In this document: positions 49,985-58,994 of the stretch, one piece after another
Position numbering within the stretch: the first letter of the stretch is position 1
Layout: each line of letters starts with the position of its first letter
DNA from: Streptomyces physcomitrii
Lineage (GTDB): Bacteria; Actinomycetota; Actinomycetes; Streptomycetales; Streptomycetaceae
NCBI RefSeq assembly: GCF_012273655.1
Contig: NZ_JAAWWP010000007.1
Span: 1 to 64,000, forward strand
Direction: 5' to 3'
DNA length: 64,000 bases
Program-made: the position numbers and the translations under genes
Notes under the pieces: generated by a model
What the model was told of the DNA's origin: nothing
Seen by the model: the letters and a program-made list of their open reading frames with translations, nothing else
Databases searched by the model: none

Positions 49985-50266
49985 ATGACGGAAGAAGTCC
50001 GGCTCACCGCCTGGGTGCGGGGCCGCGTGCAGGGCGTGGGTTTCCGCTGGTTCACCAGGGCGCGGGCGCTGGAGATCGGCGGGCTGAGTGGCTTTGCTCT
50101 CAACCTGGACGACGGCCGGGTCCAGGTGGTCGCCGAGGGCCCCCGTGAAGGCTGCGAAAACCTGCTCGACTGGCTCCGCGCGGGCGACACACCCGGGAAG
50201 GTCACGGGCGTCACTGAGATCTGGGACACCCCGCGGGGCGGTTACGAGAGCTTCGCGATTCGCTGA
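49985..50266 (+). CDS. acyP: Acylphosphatase
   Basis: 93 residues. The catalytic motif [16 protein letters not shown] near residues 13-28 holds the active-site Arg21, and the substrate Asn lies in [19 protein letters not shown] near 35-53. It hydrolyses acyl phosphates. Two in-frame residues differ from the usual GWVRNLPDG core (GFALNLDDG) but keep the Asn. ATG start. It is followed by a 393-bp gap. Confidence 0.92.
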   Translation: MTEEVRLTAWVRGRVQGVGFRWFTRARALEIGGLSGFALNLDDGRVQVVAEGPREGCENLLDWLRAGDTPGKVTGVTEIWDTPRGGYESFAIR

Positions 50267-50659
50267 GGGGAAGCCGCCGGGAAGCGGTCTGAGGCCCCGC
50301 CGGGGCGCTCCCGCCGACCGCGGCGCGCAGAAATTCCCAGGTGATTGCCGAAAGGGTCTTGCCCGGCGGCGCGCCGCGAGCAAAAATGATCTCCACGCGC
50401 CCGCCGTGCAGAGGGTTGCGCCCGGCAAGCGGTGCCGCACATTCCGTGCGCTGACACCCCGGCCGCCCGCCGATACGGGCCGTGATCGTGTTGACCGTCA
50501 AACTTTTTGGTGAGACTCTGGAAGTCCCCGCGCACCTTGGTCGTTCGGCATGTGACAAGAGCCCGCAACAACGAGCATGCCGAGGCCGGGGCAGCGATTT
50601 CCCTCACGACCACGACCCCACCGCATCGGTCGGTCACTCATTGTGGAGGACCATCCATC
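50267..50659. other. Intergenic region between acyP and the small coiled-coil gene
   Basis: This 393-bp gap shows AAATGATC- and AACTTTTTGG-like AT patches in an otherwise GC-rich stretch. TTGACC at 50491 could be a -35, with GAGACT or ACTCTG as poor -10 options. No supported ORF is seen, and no large palindrome apart from GCGGCGCGCCGC near 50368-50379. Confidence 0.5.
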
Positions 50660-50866
50660 ATGGCAAAGGCGCTTCTCGGTTACGTCGGCGGCTCCGACCC
50701 GCGACTCCTCGCCGAGATGCGAAGGCTCCAGCAGCGTGTCCAGGATCTGGAATCCGAGCTCGGACGGATCCAGGCCGAGAACGACGCGCTGGCGGCTGCC
50801 GCATCGCACGGCGACCCGCTCCTCGAGGGCATCGACGTATCCCAGGCCGAGCCTGCGCTCACCTGA
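50660..50866 (+). CDS. Small conserved coiled-coil protein
   Basis: 68 residues from ATG 50660, preceded by GTGGAGGACC. It starts MAKALLGYVGGSDPRLLAEM and continues as a leucine-zipper-like helix, RRLQQRVQDLESELGRIQAENDALAAA, then a short acidic tail. The heptad pattern points to a dimer. It lies 280 bp upstream of smc with its own terminator at 50931. I recall the same neighbour in S. coelicolor. It may be a nucleoid- or division-linked partner, but no function is known. Confidence 0.75.
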   Translation: MAKALLGYVGGSDPRLLAEMRRLQQRVQDLESELGRIQAENDALAAAASHGDPLLEGIDVSQAEPALT

Positions 50867-50894
50867 CGATCCCTGCTCACCCACTACCGTGATC

Positions 50895-50952
50895 GGGCTG
50901 CCGTCTGGGCAGCCCCTCGCTCGAAACCGCAAGGGACGCTTCGGCGTCCCTT
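50895..50952 (+). terminator. Tandem terminator hairpins after the coiled-coil gene
   Basis: Two hairpins: GGGCTGCC-GTCTG-GGCAGCCC at 50895-50915, then AAGGGACGC-TTCG-GCGTCCCTT at 50931-50952, followed by CTGCTTTGTG. The second, with a UUCG tetraloop, is the stronger. Confidence 0.85.
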
Positions 50953-51148
50953 CTGCTTTGTGTCCGGCCCCCGTTCGCGCCGGACGGCTCCCCGGGCCCC
51001 TTTCGACACCTGTCATGTGCCCTCCACCTAGGACAGTGAAACCGCGTGTTCACCCGCTGAGACACCGCAGGCAGGCGCCTCGACGCGCGGCGGCGGCTTC
51101 GAGCGGGCGGCGGTGCCGCGGCGGACCGGGCAGGTAGAGTCCAGCGGC

Positions 51149-54100
51149 GTGCACCTCAAGGCCCTGACCCTGCGCGGCTTCAAATCCTTCGCCTCGGCCA
51201 CGACGCTGAGATTCGAGCCGGGCATCACCTGCGTCGTCGGACCGAACGGTTCCGGCAAGTCGAACGTCGTCGACGCGCTGAGCTGGGTCATGGGCGAACA
51301 GGGCGCCAAGTCCCTGCGCGGCGGCAAGATGGAGGACGTCATCTTCGCCGGCACCACCGGGCGCCCCCCGCTCGGCCGCGCCGAGGTCTCGCTCACCATC
51401 GACAACTCCGACGGCGCCCTGCCCATCGAGTACGCCGAGGTCACCATTACGCGGATCATGTTCCGCAACGGCGGCAGCGAGTACCAGATCAACGGCGACA
51501 CCTGCCGCCTCCTCGACATCCAGGAACTCCTCTCCGACTCCGGCATCGGCCGCGAGATGCACGTCATCGTCGGCCAGGGCCAGCTCGACTCCGTACTGCA
51601 CGCCGATCCGATGGGCCGCCGCGCCTTCATCGAGGAGGCCGCGGGTGTCCTCAAGCACCGCAAGCGCAAGGAGAAGGCGCTGCGGAAGCTGGACGCGATG
51701 GGGGCCAACCTCGCCCGGGTGCAGGACCTCACCGACGAACTCCGCCGCCAGCTCAAGCCGCTCGGGCGGCAGGCCGCCGTCGCCCGCCGGGCCGCCGTCA
51801 TCCAGGCCGATCTGCGCGACGCCCGCCTGCGGCTGCTCGCCGACGACCTCGTCGGCCTCCAGGAGGCGCTGCGCACCGAGGTCGCCGACGAGGCCGCCCT
51901 CAAGGAGAGCAAGGAGGCCACCGAGGCCGAGCTGAAGGCCGCGCTGCACCGCGAGGGCCGGTTGGAGGACGAGGTCCGGCGCCTGGCCCCGCGGCTCCAG
52001 CAGGCCCAGCAGACCTGGTACGAACTCTCCCAGCTCGCCGAGCGGGTGCGCGGCACCGTCAGCCTCGCCGACGCCCGGGTCAAGAGCGCCACCGGCGCGC
52101 CCCCCGAGGAGCGCCGCGGCCGGGATCCGGAGGACCTGGAGCGCGAGGCCGCCCGGATCCGCGAGCAGGAGGCCGAACTCGAAGCCGCCCTGGAGGCCGC
52201 GGAGCGCGCCCTGGAGGACACCGTCTCCCACCGCGCCGAGCTGGAACGCGAACTCGCCGCCGAGGAACGCCGCCTGAAGGACCTCGCCCGCGCCATCGCC
52301 GACCGCAGGGAGGGCCTGGCCCGGCTCAACGCGCAGGCGGGGGCGGCCCGTTCACGCGCCGCCTCGGCCCAGCAGGAGATCGAGCGGCTGGCCGCCGCCC
52401 GCGACGAGGCGCAGCAGCGCGCGGTCACCGCCCAGGAGGAGTACGAGCAGCTGCAGGCCGAGGTCGACGGGCTCGACGCCGACGACACCGAACTCGCCGC
52501 CCGGCACGAGGGCGCCAAGCAGGCGCTCGCCGAGGCCGAGTCCGCGCTCTCGGCCGCGCGGGAGGCCGCCGCCGAGGCCGACCGCTCCCGGGCCGCGCTC
52601 GCCGCCCGGCACGAGACGCTCGCCCTCGGACTGCGCCGAAAGGACGGCACCGGCGCCCTCCTCGACGCCAAGGACCAGCTCACCGGCGTCCTCGGCCCCG
52701 CCGCCGGGCTGCTGAGCGTCAGCCCCGGCCATGAGGTGCCGCTGGCCGCCGCGCTCGGCGCCGCCGCCGACGCGATCGCGGTGGCCACTCCCGCGAGCGC
52801 CGCCGACGCCCTGCGGCTGCTGCGCAAACAGGACGCGGGCCGCGCCGCCCTGCTGCTCGCCGACGCCGCGGGACCCGCCGGCACCGCCCGCGTCGAAGGC
52901 CTCGCCTACGCCGCCGACCTGGTCCGCGCCCCGGCCGAACTGCTGCCCGCGGTACGGCGGTTGCTCGCCGGACTGGTCGTCGTACCCACCCTGGAGGATG
53001 CCGAGGACCTGGTCCGCGCCCACCCGGAACTGACCGCGGTGACCGCCGAAGGCGACCTGCTCGGCGCGCACTTCGCCCAGGGCGGCTCCGCCGGAGCACC
53101 GAGCCTGCTGGAGGTGCAGGCCTCCGTGGACGAGGCCGCGGCCCGCCTGGAGGAGCTGGCCGTACGGTGCGAGGAACTGGCCGCGGCGAAGGAGCGCGCG
53201 GTCGAGGGGCGCCGGGCCGCCGCGGCGCTCGTCGAGGAGCTGGGCGAGCGCAGGCGCGCCGCCGACCGCGAGAAGTCCGCCGTGGCCAAGGAGCTCGGCC
53301 GGCTCGGCGGTCAGGCCCGGGGCGCCGCGGGCGAGGCCGAGCGCGCGGCCGCCGCCGCGGACCGGGCGCAGGAGGCCTACGAGCGGGCGGCCACCGAGGC
53401 CGAGGAGCTGGCCGAGCGCCTTGCCGTGGCCGAGGAGACCTCCCCCTTCGGCGAGGACGAGGAGCCCGACACCGCCCACCGGGACCGGCTCGCCGCCGAC
53501 GGGGCCAACGCCCGGCAGACCGAGATGGAGGCGCGGCTCCAGGTCCGTACCCACGAGGAGCGGGTCAAGGGGCTCGCCGGGCGGGCCGACGGCCTGGACC
53601 GCGCCGCGCGCGCCGAACGGGAGGCGCGGGCCAGGGCCGAGCAGCGCAGGGCCCGGATGCGGCACGAGGCCGAGGTCGCCGGGGCGGTCGCCTCCGGCGC
53701 GCGGCAGCTGCTCGCCCATGTCGAGGTCTCGCTGGCCCGCGCCGAGGCCGAGCGGGCGCTCGCCGAGCGGGCCAAGGGCGCCCGGGAGCAGGAGCTCGCC
53801 ACCGCCCGCGGCCGGGGCCGCGACCTGAAGTCCGCGCTGGACAAGCTCACCGACTCGGTGCACCGCGGCGAGGTCCTCGGCGCCGAGAAGCGGATGCGGA
53901 TCGAGCAGCTGGAGACCAAGGCCCTGGAGGAGCTGGGCGTCGAACCGGCGGGCCTGGTCGCGGAGTACGGCCCCGGGCAGCCGGTGCCGCCCTCCCCGCC
54001 CGCCGAGGGCGAGGAGCTGCCCGAGGACCCGGAGCACCCGCGCAACCGGCCCCGGCCCTTCGTCCGCGCCGAGCAGGAGAAGCGGCTGCGGTCCGCCGAG

Positions 54101-54709
54101 CGCGCCTACCAGCAGCTCGGCAAGGTGAACCCGCTGGCCCTGGAGGAGTTCGCGGCCCTGGAGGAGCGGCACCAGTTCCTCTCCGAGCAGCTGGAGGACC
54201 TGAAGAAGACCCGGGCCGACCTGCTGCAGGTGATCAAGGAGGTCGACGAGCGGGTGGAGCAGGTCTTCACCGAGGCCTACCGGGACACCGCGCGCGAGTT
54301 CGAGGGCGTCTTCTCACGGCTCTTCCCGGGCGGCGAGGGCCGGCTGATCCTCACCGACCCGGAGAACATGCTCACCACCGGTGTCGACGTCGAGGCCCGG
54401 CCGCCGGGGAAGAAGGTCAAGCGGCTCTCCCTGCTCTCCGGCGGCGAGCGCTCGCTGACCGCGGTGGCGATGCTGGTGTCGATCTTCAAGGCGCGGCCGA
54501 GTCCCTTCTACGTGATGGACGAGGTCGAGGCGGCGCTCGACGACACCAACCTGCAGCGCCTGATCCGCATCATGCAGGAGCTCCAGGAGGCCTCCCAGCT
54601 CATCGTGATCACGCACCAGAAGCGCACGATGGAGGTCGCCGATGCCCTCTACGGGGTGTCGATGCAGGGCGACGGTGTCTCCAAGGTGATCAGCCAGCGG
54701 CTGCGCTGA
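51149..54709 (+). CDS. smc: Chromosome segregation protein SMC
   Basis: 1186 residues from GTG 51149. Walker A is GPNGSGKSNVVDALSWVMGEQG near residues 33-54. Two coiled-coil arms (about 170-500 and 680-1020) flank a hinge near 510-670. The ATPase signature is LSLLSGGERSLTAVAML near 1093-1109, and Walker B is FYVMDEVEAALDDTN near 1123-1137. It condenses and segregates chromosomes with ScpA/ScpB, whose genes are elsewhere. A proline-rich insert (SPPAEGEELPEDPEHPRNRPRP near 955-976) is notable in the second arm. Confidence 0.97.
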   Translation: MHLKALTLRGFKSFASATTLRFEPGITCVVGPNGSGKSNVVDALSWVMGEQGAKSLRGGKMEDVIFAGTTGRPPLGRAEVSLTIDNSDGALPIEYAEVTITRIMFRNGGSEYQINGDTCRLLDIQELLSDSGIGREMHVIVGQGQLDSVLHADPMGRRAFIEEAAGVLKHRKRKEKALRKLDAMGANLARVQDLTDELRRQLKPLGRQAAVARRAAVIQADLRDARLRLLADDLVGLQEALRTEVADEAALKESKEATEAELKAALHREGRLEDEVRRLAPRLQQAQQTWYELSQLAERVRGTVSLADARVKSATGAPPEERRGRDPEDLEREAARIREQEAELEAALEAAERALEDTVSHRAELERELAAEERRLKDLARAIADRREGLARLNAQAGAARSRAASAQQEIERLAAARDEAQQRAVTAQEEYEQLQAEVDGLDADDTELAARHEGAKQALAEAESALSAAREAAAEADRSRAALAARHETLALGLRRKDGTGALLDAKDQLTGVLGPAAGLLSVSPGHEVPLAAALGAAADAIAVATPASAADALRLLRKQDAGRAALLLADAAGPAGTARVEGLAYAADLVRAPAELLPAVRRLLAGLVVVPTLEDAEDLVRAHPELTAVTAEGDLLGAHFAQGGSAGAPSLLEVQASVDEAAARLEELAVRCEELAAAKERAVEGRRAAAALVEELGERRRAADREKSAVAKELGRLGGQARGAAGEAERAAAAADRAQEAYERAATEAEELAERLAVAEETSPFGEDEEPDTAHRDRLAADGANARQTEMEARLQVRTHEERVKGLAGRADGLDRAARAEREARARAEQRRARMRHEAEVAGAVASGARQLLAHVEVSLARAEAERALAERAKGAREQELATARGRGRDLKSALDKLTDSVHRGEVLGAEKRMRIEQLETKALEELGVEPAGLVAEYGPGQPVPPSPPAEGEELPEDPEHPRNRPRPFVRAEQEKRLRSAERAYQQLGKVNPLALEEFAALEERHQFLSEQLEDLKKTRADLLQVIKEVDERVEQVFTEAYRDTAREFEGVFSRLFPGGEGRLILTDPENMLTTGVDVEARPPGKKVKRLSLLSGGERSLTAVAMLVSIFKARPSPFYVMDEVEAALDDTNLQRLIRIMQELQEASQLIVITHQKRTMEVADALYGVSMQGDGVSKVISQRLR

Positions 54710-54800
54710 ACCCCCGGCGCCACTCTTTGAGCCCATCATCTCTTCGACACATGAACACTTCCCGTCCCTTTACGGCGGCTTTCTTTCCCGAACCCACCCC

Positions 54801-54828
54801 TTGACGTAAAAACTTGAAGACATAAGGT
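54801..54828 (+). promoter_or_regulatory. Candidate promoter of the sugar permease gene
   Basis: TTGACG at 54801 and TAAGGT at 54823, 16 bp apart, in the most AT-rich patch of this gap, 108 bp before the GTG start. A good match to the principal sigma factor consensus. Confidence 0.7.
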
Positions 54829-54935
54829 CTCCTGCGTACCTCATCCCTTCAGGTGGTGGGCGCAGGGAACTTGTGCACCACTGGAAGGGTTCATCCCCCA
54901 CGCCGTGGCGCGGGCCGCGGCCAGAGGAGTACCAC

Positions 54936-56360
54936 GTGACCAGCACCTCGCAGGCCTCGCAGTCGGGGGCCGGCAGTCAAGGAGGGTCCGAGCACCTCGG
55001 ACACGTCATCTTCATCGCCGCCGCGGCGGCGATGGGCGGTTTCCTCTTCGGTTACGACAGCTCCGTCATCAACGGTGCCGTGGAAGCCATCCGCGACCGC
55101 TACGACATCGGCTCCGGCACCCTGGCCCAGGTCATCGCGATCGCCCTGATCGGCTGTGCGATCGGCGCCGCCACCGCGGGCCGGATCGCCGACCGGATCG
55201 GCCGTATCCGCTGCATGCAGATCTCCGCCGTCCTGTTCACGGTGAGCGCGGTCGGCTCGGCGCTGCCCTTCGCGCTCTGGGACCTCGCGATGTGGCGCAT
55301 CATCGGCGGCTTCGCGATCGGCATGGCCTCCGTCATCGGCCCCGCCTACATCGCCGAGGTGGCGCCGCCCGCCTACCGCGGCCGCCTCGGCTCCTTCCAG
55401 CAGGCCGCCATCGTCATCGGCATCGCCGTCTCGCAGCTCGTCAACTGGGGCATCCTGAACGCCGCCGACGGCGACCAGCGCGGCGAGCTGATGGGCCTGG
55501 AGGCCTGGCAGGTGATGCTCGGCGTGATGGTCATCCCCTCCGTCCTGTACGGGCTGCTGTCCTTCGCGATCCCCGAGTCCCCGCGCTTCCTCATCTCGGC
55601 GGGCCGGGACCAGAAGGCGCGTGAGGTGCTCGCCGAGGTCGAGGGCGAGGGCAGCGACCTCGACGGGCGGCTCGCCGAGATCCGTACCGCCATGCACCGC
55701 GAGCACAAGTCCACTTTCAAGGACCTGCTCGGCGGCGGGGGCTTCTTCTTCAAGCCGATCGTCTGGGTCGGCATCGGGCTCTCCGCCTTCCAGCAACTGG
55801 TCGGCATCAACGTCGCCTTCTACTACTCCTCGACGCTGTGGCAGTCCGTGGGCGTCAACCCGAGCGACTCCTTCTTCTACTCGTTCACCACCTCGATCAT
55901 CAACATCATCGGCACCGTGATCGCGATGATCTTCGTCGACCGGGTCGGCCGCAGGCCGCTCGCCCTGATCGGCTCGGTCGGCATGGTGATCGGTCTCGCC
56001 CTGGAGGCCTGGGCCTTCTCCTACGACCTGGTGGACGGCAAACTGCCCGCGACCCAGGGCTGGGTCGCCCTGATCGCGGCCCACTGGTTCGTCCTCTTCT
56101 TCGCCCTGTCCTGGGGCGTGGTGGTCTGGGTCTTCCTCGGCGAGATGTTCCCGAACCGGATCCGGGCGGCCGCCCTCGGCGTCGCCGCCTCCGCGCAGTG
56201 GATCGCCAACTGGGCCATCACCGCGAGCTTCCCCTCGCTCGCCGACTGGAACCTCTCCGCCACGTACGTCATCTACTGCGTGTTCGCCGCGCTCTCCATC
56301 CCCTTCGTGCTCAAGTTCGTGAAGGAGACCAAGGGCAAGACCCTGGAGGAGATGGGCTAG
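54936..56360 (+). CDS. glcP: MFS sugar:proton symporter, GlcP-type glucose permease
   Basis: 474 residues from GTG 54936, with GAGGAG six bases upstream. A 12-helix sugar-porter transporter with the family signatures GYDSSVINGAVEAI near residues 34-47, GRIADRIGRIRCMQ near 82-95 (RxGRR-type loop), PESPRFLISAGR near 212-223, QQLVGINVAFYYSSTLW near 287-303, DRVGRRPLALIGS near 331-343, and the final PETKGKTLEE-like KETKGKTLEEMG. The QLVGIN motif and locus match what I recall for S. coelicolor glcP1, the main glucose permease; specificity is inferred. It has its own promoter at 54801. Confidence 0.9.
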   Translation: MTSTSQASQSGAGSQGGSEHLGHVIFIAAAAAMGGFLFGYDSSVINGAVEAIRDRYDIGSGTLAQVIAIALIGCAIGAATAGRIADRIGRIRCMQISAVLFTVSAVGSALPFALWDLAMWRIIGGFAIGMASVIGPAYIAEVAPPAYRGRLGSFQQAAIVIGIAVSQLVNWGILNAADGDQRGELMGLEAWQVMLGVMVIPSVLYGLLSFAIPESPRFLISAGRDQKAREVLAEVEGEGSDLDGRLAEIRTAMHREHKSTFKDLLGGGGFFFKPIVWVGIGLSAFQQLVGINVAFYYSSTLWQSVGVNPSDSFFYSFTTSIINIIGTVIAMIFVDRVGRRPLALIGSVGMVIGLALEAWAFSYDLVDGKLPATQGWVALIAAHWFVLFFALSWGVVVWVFLGEMFPNRIRAAALGVAASAQWIANWAITASFPSLADWNLSATYVIYCVFAALSIPFVLKFVKETKGKTLEEMG

Positions 56361-56493
56361 CGACCCCGTCTCTCGTCCCCTCCCGGGGACCGCTCCCGCC
56401 ACCCCGCCGCGCACCCGCGCCGCGGGGTGGCGACGCTCCGCGGCGGCGGGGCACACACGGGCCGGGAGCCCATGGCCGATACTGGGTGGCGTT

Positions 56494-57699
56494 ATGGAAA
56501 CCGTCATCCTTGCTGTAGTCATCGCCGTCGTCGTGCTCGGCGCACTCGGCGGGCTCGTCGTCGGCAGCCGCCGGAAGAAGCAGCTGCCCCCGCCCGAGGC
56601 GCCCCCCACCACCCCCGACCTCACCGCCCCGCCCACCGAACCGCAGGTCGGCGACGAGTCCGGCACCGCGGCCCCCGAAGCCCGCCGCACCGTCGAGGAG
56701 GTCGGGCTGCCCGAAGGCGCCGAGCCCTCGCCGGACCTCGTCGAGGCCGAGGCGCCCACCCCGATCGAGGTGCCCGAGCCGAGCGAGGGCCGCCTGGTGC
56801 GGCTGCGTGCCCGGCTCTCCCGCTCCCAGAACGCCCTCGGCAAGGGGCTGCTCACGCTCCTGTCCCGGGAGCACCTGGACGAGGACACCTGGGAGGAGAT
56901 CGAGGACACCCTGCTCACCGCGGACGTCGGTGTCGCCGCGACCACCGAACTCGTCGACCGGCTGCGCGAACGCGTCCGGGTCCTCGGCACCCGCACCCCC
57001 GCCGAGCTGCGCACCCTGCTGCGCGAGGAACTGCTCGCCCTGGTCGGCCCGGACCTGGACCGCACCGTGCACACCGAGTCGCCGCTGGACACCCCGGGCA
57101 TCGTGATGGTCGTCGGCGTGAACGGCACCGGCAAGACCACCACCACCGGCAAGCTCGCCCGGGTCCTGGTGGCCGACGGCAAGATCGTGCTGCTCGGCGC
57201 CGCCGACACCTTCCGGGCCGCCGCCGCCGACCAGTTGGAGACCTGGGGCGAGCGGGTCGGCGCCCTGACCGTCCGCGGCCCGGAGGCGGGCGACCCGGCC
57301 TCGGTCGCCTTCGACGCGGTCAAGGAAGGCGCCGAGACCGGTGCGGACGTCGTCCTCATCGACACCGCGGGGCGCCTGCACACCAAGACCGGCCTCATGG
57401 ACGAGCTGGGCAAGGTCAAGCGCGTCGTCGAGAAGCACGCCCCGCTCGACGAGGTGCTGCTCGTCCTGGACGCCACCACCGGCCAGAACGGCCTGGTGCA
57501 GGCACGGGTCTTCGCGGAGGTCGTGGACATCACCGGCATCGTGCTGACGAAGCTGGACGGTACGGCCAAGGGCGGCATCGTCGTCGCCGTCCAGCGCGAA
57601 CTGGGCGTCCCCGTCAAGCTCGTCGGCCTCGGCGAGGGCGCCGACGACCTCGCCCCCTTCGAGCCGGAGGCCTTCGTCGACGCCCTGATCGGCGACTGA
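56494..57699 (+). CDS. ftsY: Signal recognition particle receptor FtsY
   Basis: 401 residues. An N-terminal membrane helix (VILAVVIAVVVLGALGGLVVG, residues 4-24), as in actinobacterial FtsY, is followed by a Pro/Glu-rich acidic linker to about 95. The SRP GTPase NG domain follows: GVNGTGKTTTTGKLARVL near 208-225, DTFRAAAADQLETW near 238-251, DTAGRLHTKTGLMDEL near 290-305, TKLDGTAKGG near 350-359. It receives SRP-ribosome complexes for membrane protein insertion. ATG start. A strong hairpin follows at 57756. Confidence 0.97.
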   Translation: METVILAVVIAVVVLGALGGLVVGSRRKKQLPPPEAPPTTPDLTAPPTEPQVGDESGTAAPEARRTVEEVGLPEGAEPSPDLVEAEAPTPIEVPEPSEGRLVRLRARLSRSQNALGKGLLTLLSREHLDEDTWEEIEDTLLTADVGVAATTELVDRLRERVRVLGTRTPAELRTLLREELLALVGPDLDRTVHTESPLDTPGIVMVVGVNGTGKTTTTGKLARVLVADGKIVLLGAADTFRAAAADQLETWGERVGALTVRGPEAGDPASVAFDAVKEGAETGADVVLIDTAGRLHTKTGLMDELGKVKRVVEKHAPLDEVLLVLDATTGQNGLVQARVFAEVVDITGIVLTKLDGTAKGGIVVAVQRELGVPVKLVGLGEGADDLAPFEPEAFVDALIGD

Positions 57700-57755
57700 C
57701 ACCCCGGCCGGACTGACACCCCGTCCGGCCCGCCCGGTGCTTTCCGGCCACCCCA

Positions 57756-57793
57756 CGGCCCGGCCCCCGCGATCCTCCGCGGGGGCCGGGCCG
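57756..57793. terminator. Bidirectional terminator after ftsY
   Basis: CGGCCCGGCCCCCGCG pairs with CGCGGGGGCCGGGCCG across a short ATCCTC loop, followed by TTTCG. It serves ftsY and the convergent prim-pol-like gene. Confidence 0.85.
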
Positions 57794-57809
57794 TTTCGTA
57801 CGACGAGCC

Positions 57810-58478
57810 TCAGCCCGCCGCCTCCTGGGCGGCGAGGCGGTGGGCGACGTAGGCGAGGGTGCCGAGCAGGAGGCGGGCCTCGGGCGGGCGGCGGGCGGCG
57901 TCGGCGAGGGCGGGGGAGCGCAGCCAGCGCACCGGGCCCGCACCGCCGCGGTCCGAGGGCGGGGCGGTGATGTGGCTGCCGGGCCCGAGGCCGCGCAGGT
58001 CGAGGGCGGCGTCGTCCCAGCCCGTGCGGTAGAGCAGGGTGGGGAGCTGGGCCGCGGCGCCGGGGGCGACGAGGAACTGCGCCCGGCCCTGCGGGGTGAG
58101 CGCGACCGGGCCGAGCGGCAGCCCCATGCGCTCCAGGCGGGCCAGCGCGCGGCGGCCCGCGGTCTCGGCGACCTCGATCACGTCGAAGCTCCGGCCGACC
58201 GGCAGCATCACCGCGGCGCCCGGGAAGGCGCCCCAGACCTCGGTGACCTCACCGAGGCCGGCGCCCGCGGGCACCAGCGGCGCGAAGTCGAGGGGATGCG
58301 CGCCGGGGGAGGGGCAGTCGGGGGTGCCGCAGGAGCACCGGCCCTCGGCCGCGCGCGCCCCGGGGACCGTGTCCCAGCCCCACAGGCCGGTCAGTTCGGC
58401 CACGCCGGTGACGTCCGGAGTGCGGCCGCGGCGGCGGGAGTTGGCGCGCCGCTCCCGGATGCCGATCGTGAAGCCCAT
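57810..58478 (-). CDS. Prim-pol-like protein with eroded active site
   Basis: 222 residues from ATG 58478, just after GGAGGAG. The N-terminal half resembles bifunctional DNA primase/polymerase domains: GWDTVPGARA, then CSCGTPDCPSPGAHPLDF near 49-66, a spacing typical of this family's Cys/Pro segment, and GEVTEVWGAFPGAAVMLPVG near 77-96. The catalytic DxD region is FDVIEVAETAGRRAL near 99-113, where the second Asp is missing, so polymerase activity is doubtful. Similar short proteins lie at this locus in S. coelicolor as far as I recall. Possibly a nucleic-acid binding or regulatory derivative. Confidence 0.8.
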   Translation of the reverse strand: MGFTIGIRERRANSRRRGRTPDVTGVAELTGLWGWDTVPGARAAEGRCSCGTPDCPSPGAHPLDFAPLVPAGAGLGEVTEVWGAFPGAAVMLPVGRSFDVIEVAETAGRRALARLERMGLPLGPVALTPQGRAQFLVAPGAAAQLPTLLYRTGWDDAALDLRGLGPGSHITAPPSDRGGAGPVRWLRSPALADAARRPPEARLLLGTLAYVAHRLAAQEAAG

Positions 58479-58994
58479 GCCTCCTCCAACGTGCCCGCCG
58501 CGCCGGGGGTTACGCGGCAGGGCGGCTCGTGACCGGCTGCGGCGGCGCGTGTCCCGTGCGCGGGTGGACCGTCCCGTGTGCCGTCGCGACGACGGCGCGT
58601 TGTCGCACAAGGGGTGGTGCGTGGCGCGGTGCGCGCCCCGGTGTGCACCGCTCCGCAGCCTTTCGTCTGTCCTATGTCAAGTGAATCGCGCGTGGACACA
58701 GGGGAGTTCTTCTGCGGGGGTGGCGAATGGTGGCGTTTGCCGGATCGACCTCACGGGAGGGGTGATCGTAGGATTACTTTGAGTACACGGGCCCGGGGAT
58801 TGCGCGTGTTCGCGGGTATGCCAACGGCAAGTCGGTCCCCTGTTCGACGGGTGGCGTCCCCTCGGACCGGGAGCCGCGGCGCTGCGCACTCTGGTAGGGC
58901 TTGGCACTGACAACGGACCGCGGTGGCATCGCGCCGGGCATAAGTGCGCGAGTGGCGGGCGGCCTTGAGGAACCCGAGGGATGGGGGCATCGCA

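Noticed and set aside
54891..57719. A 942-codon minus-strand frame opposite the permease and ftsY
   Set aside because: The sense strand encodes two well-recognised proteins. The antisense product is low-complexity Ser/Arg- and Gly/Asp-rich.
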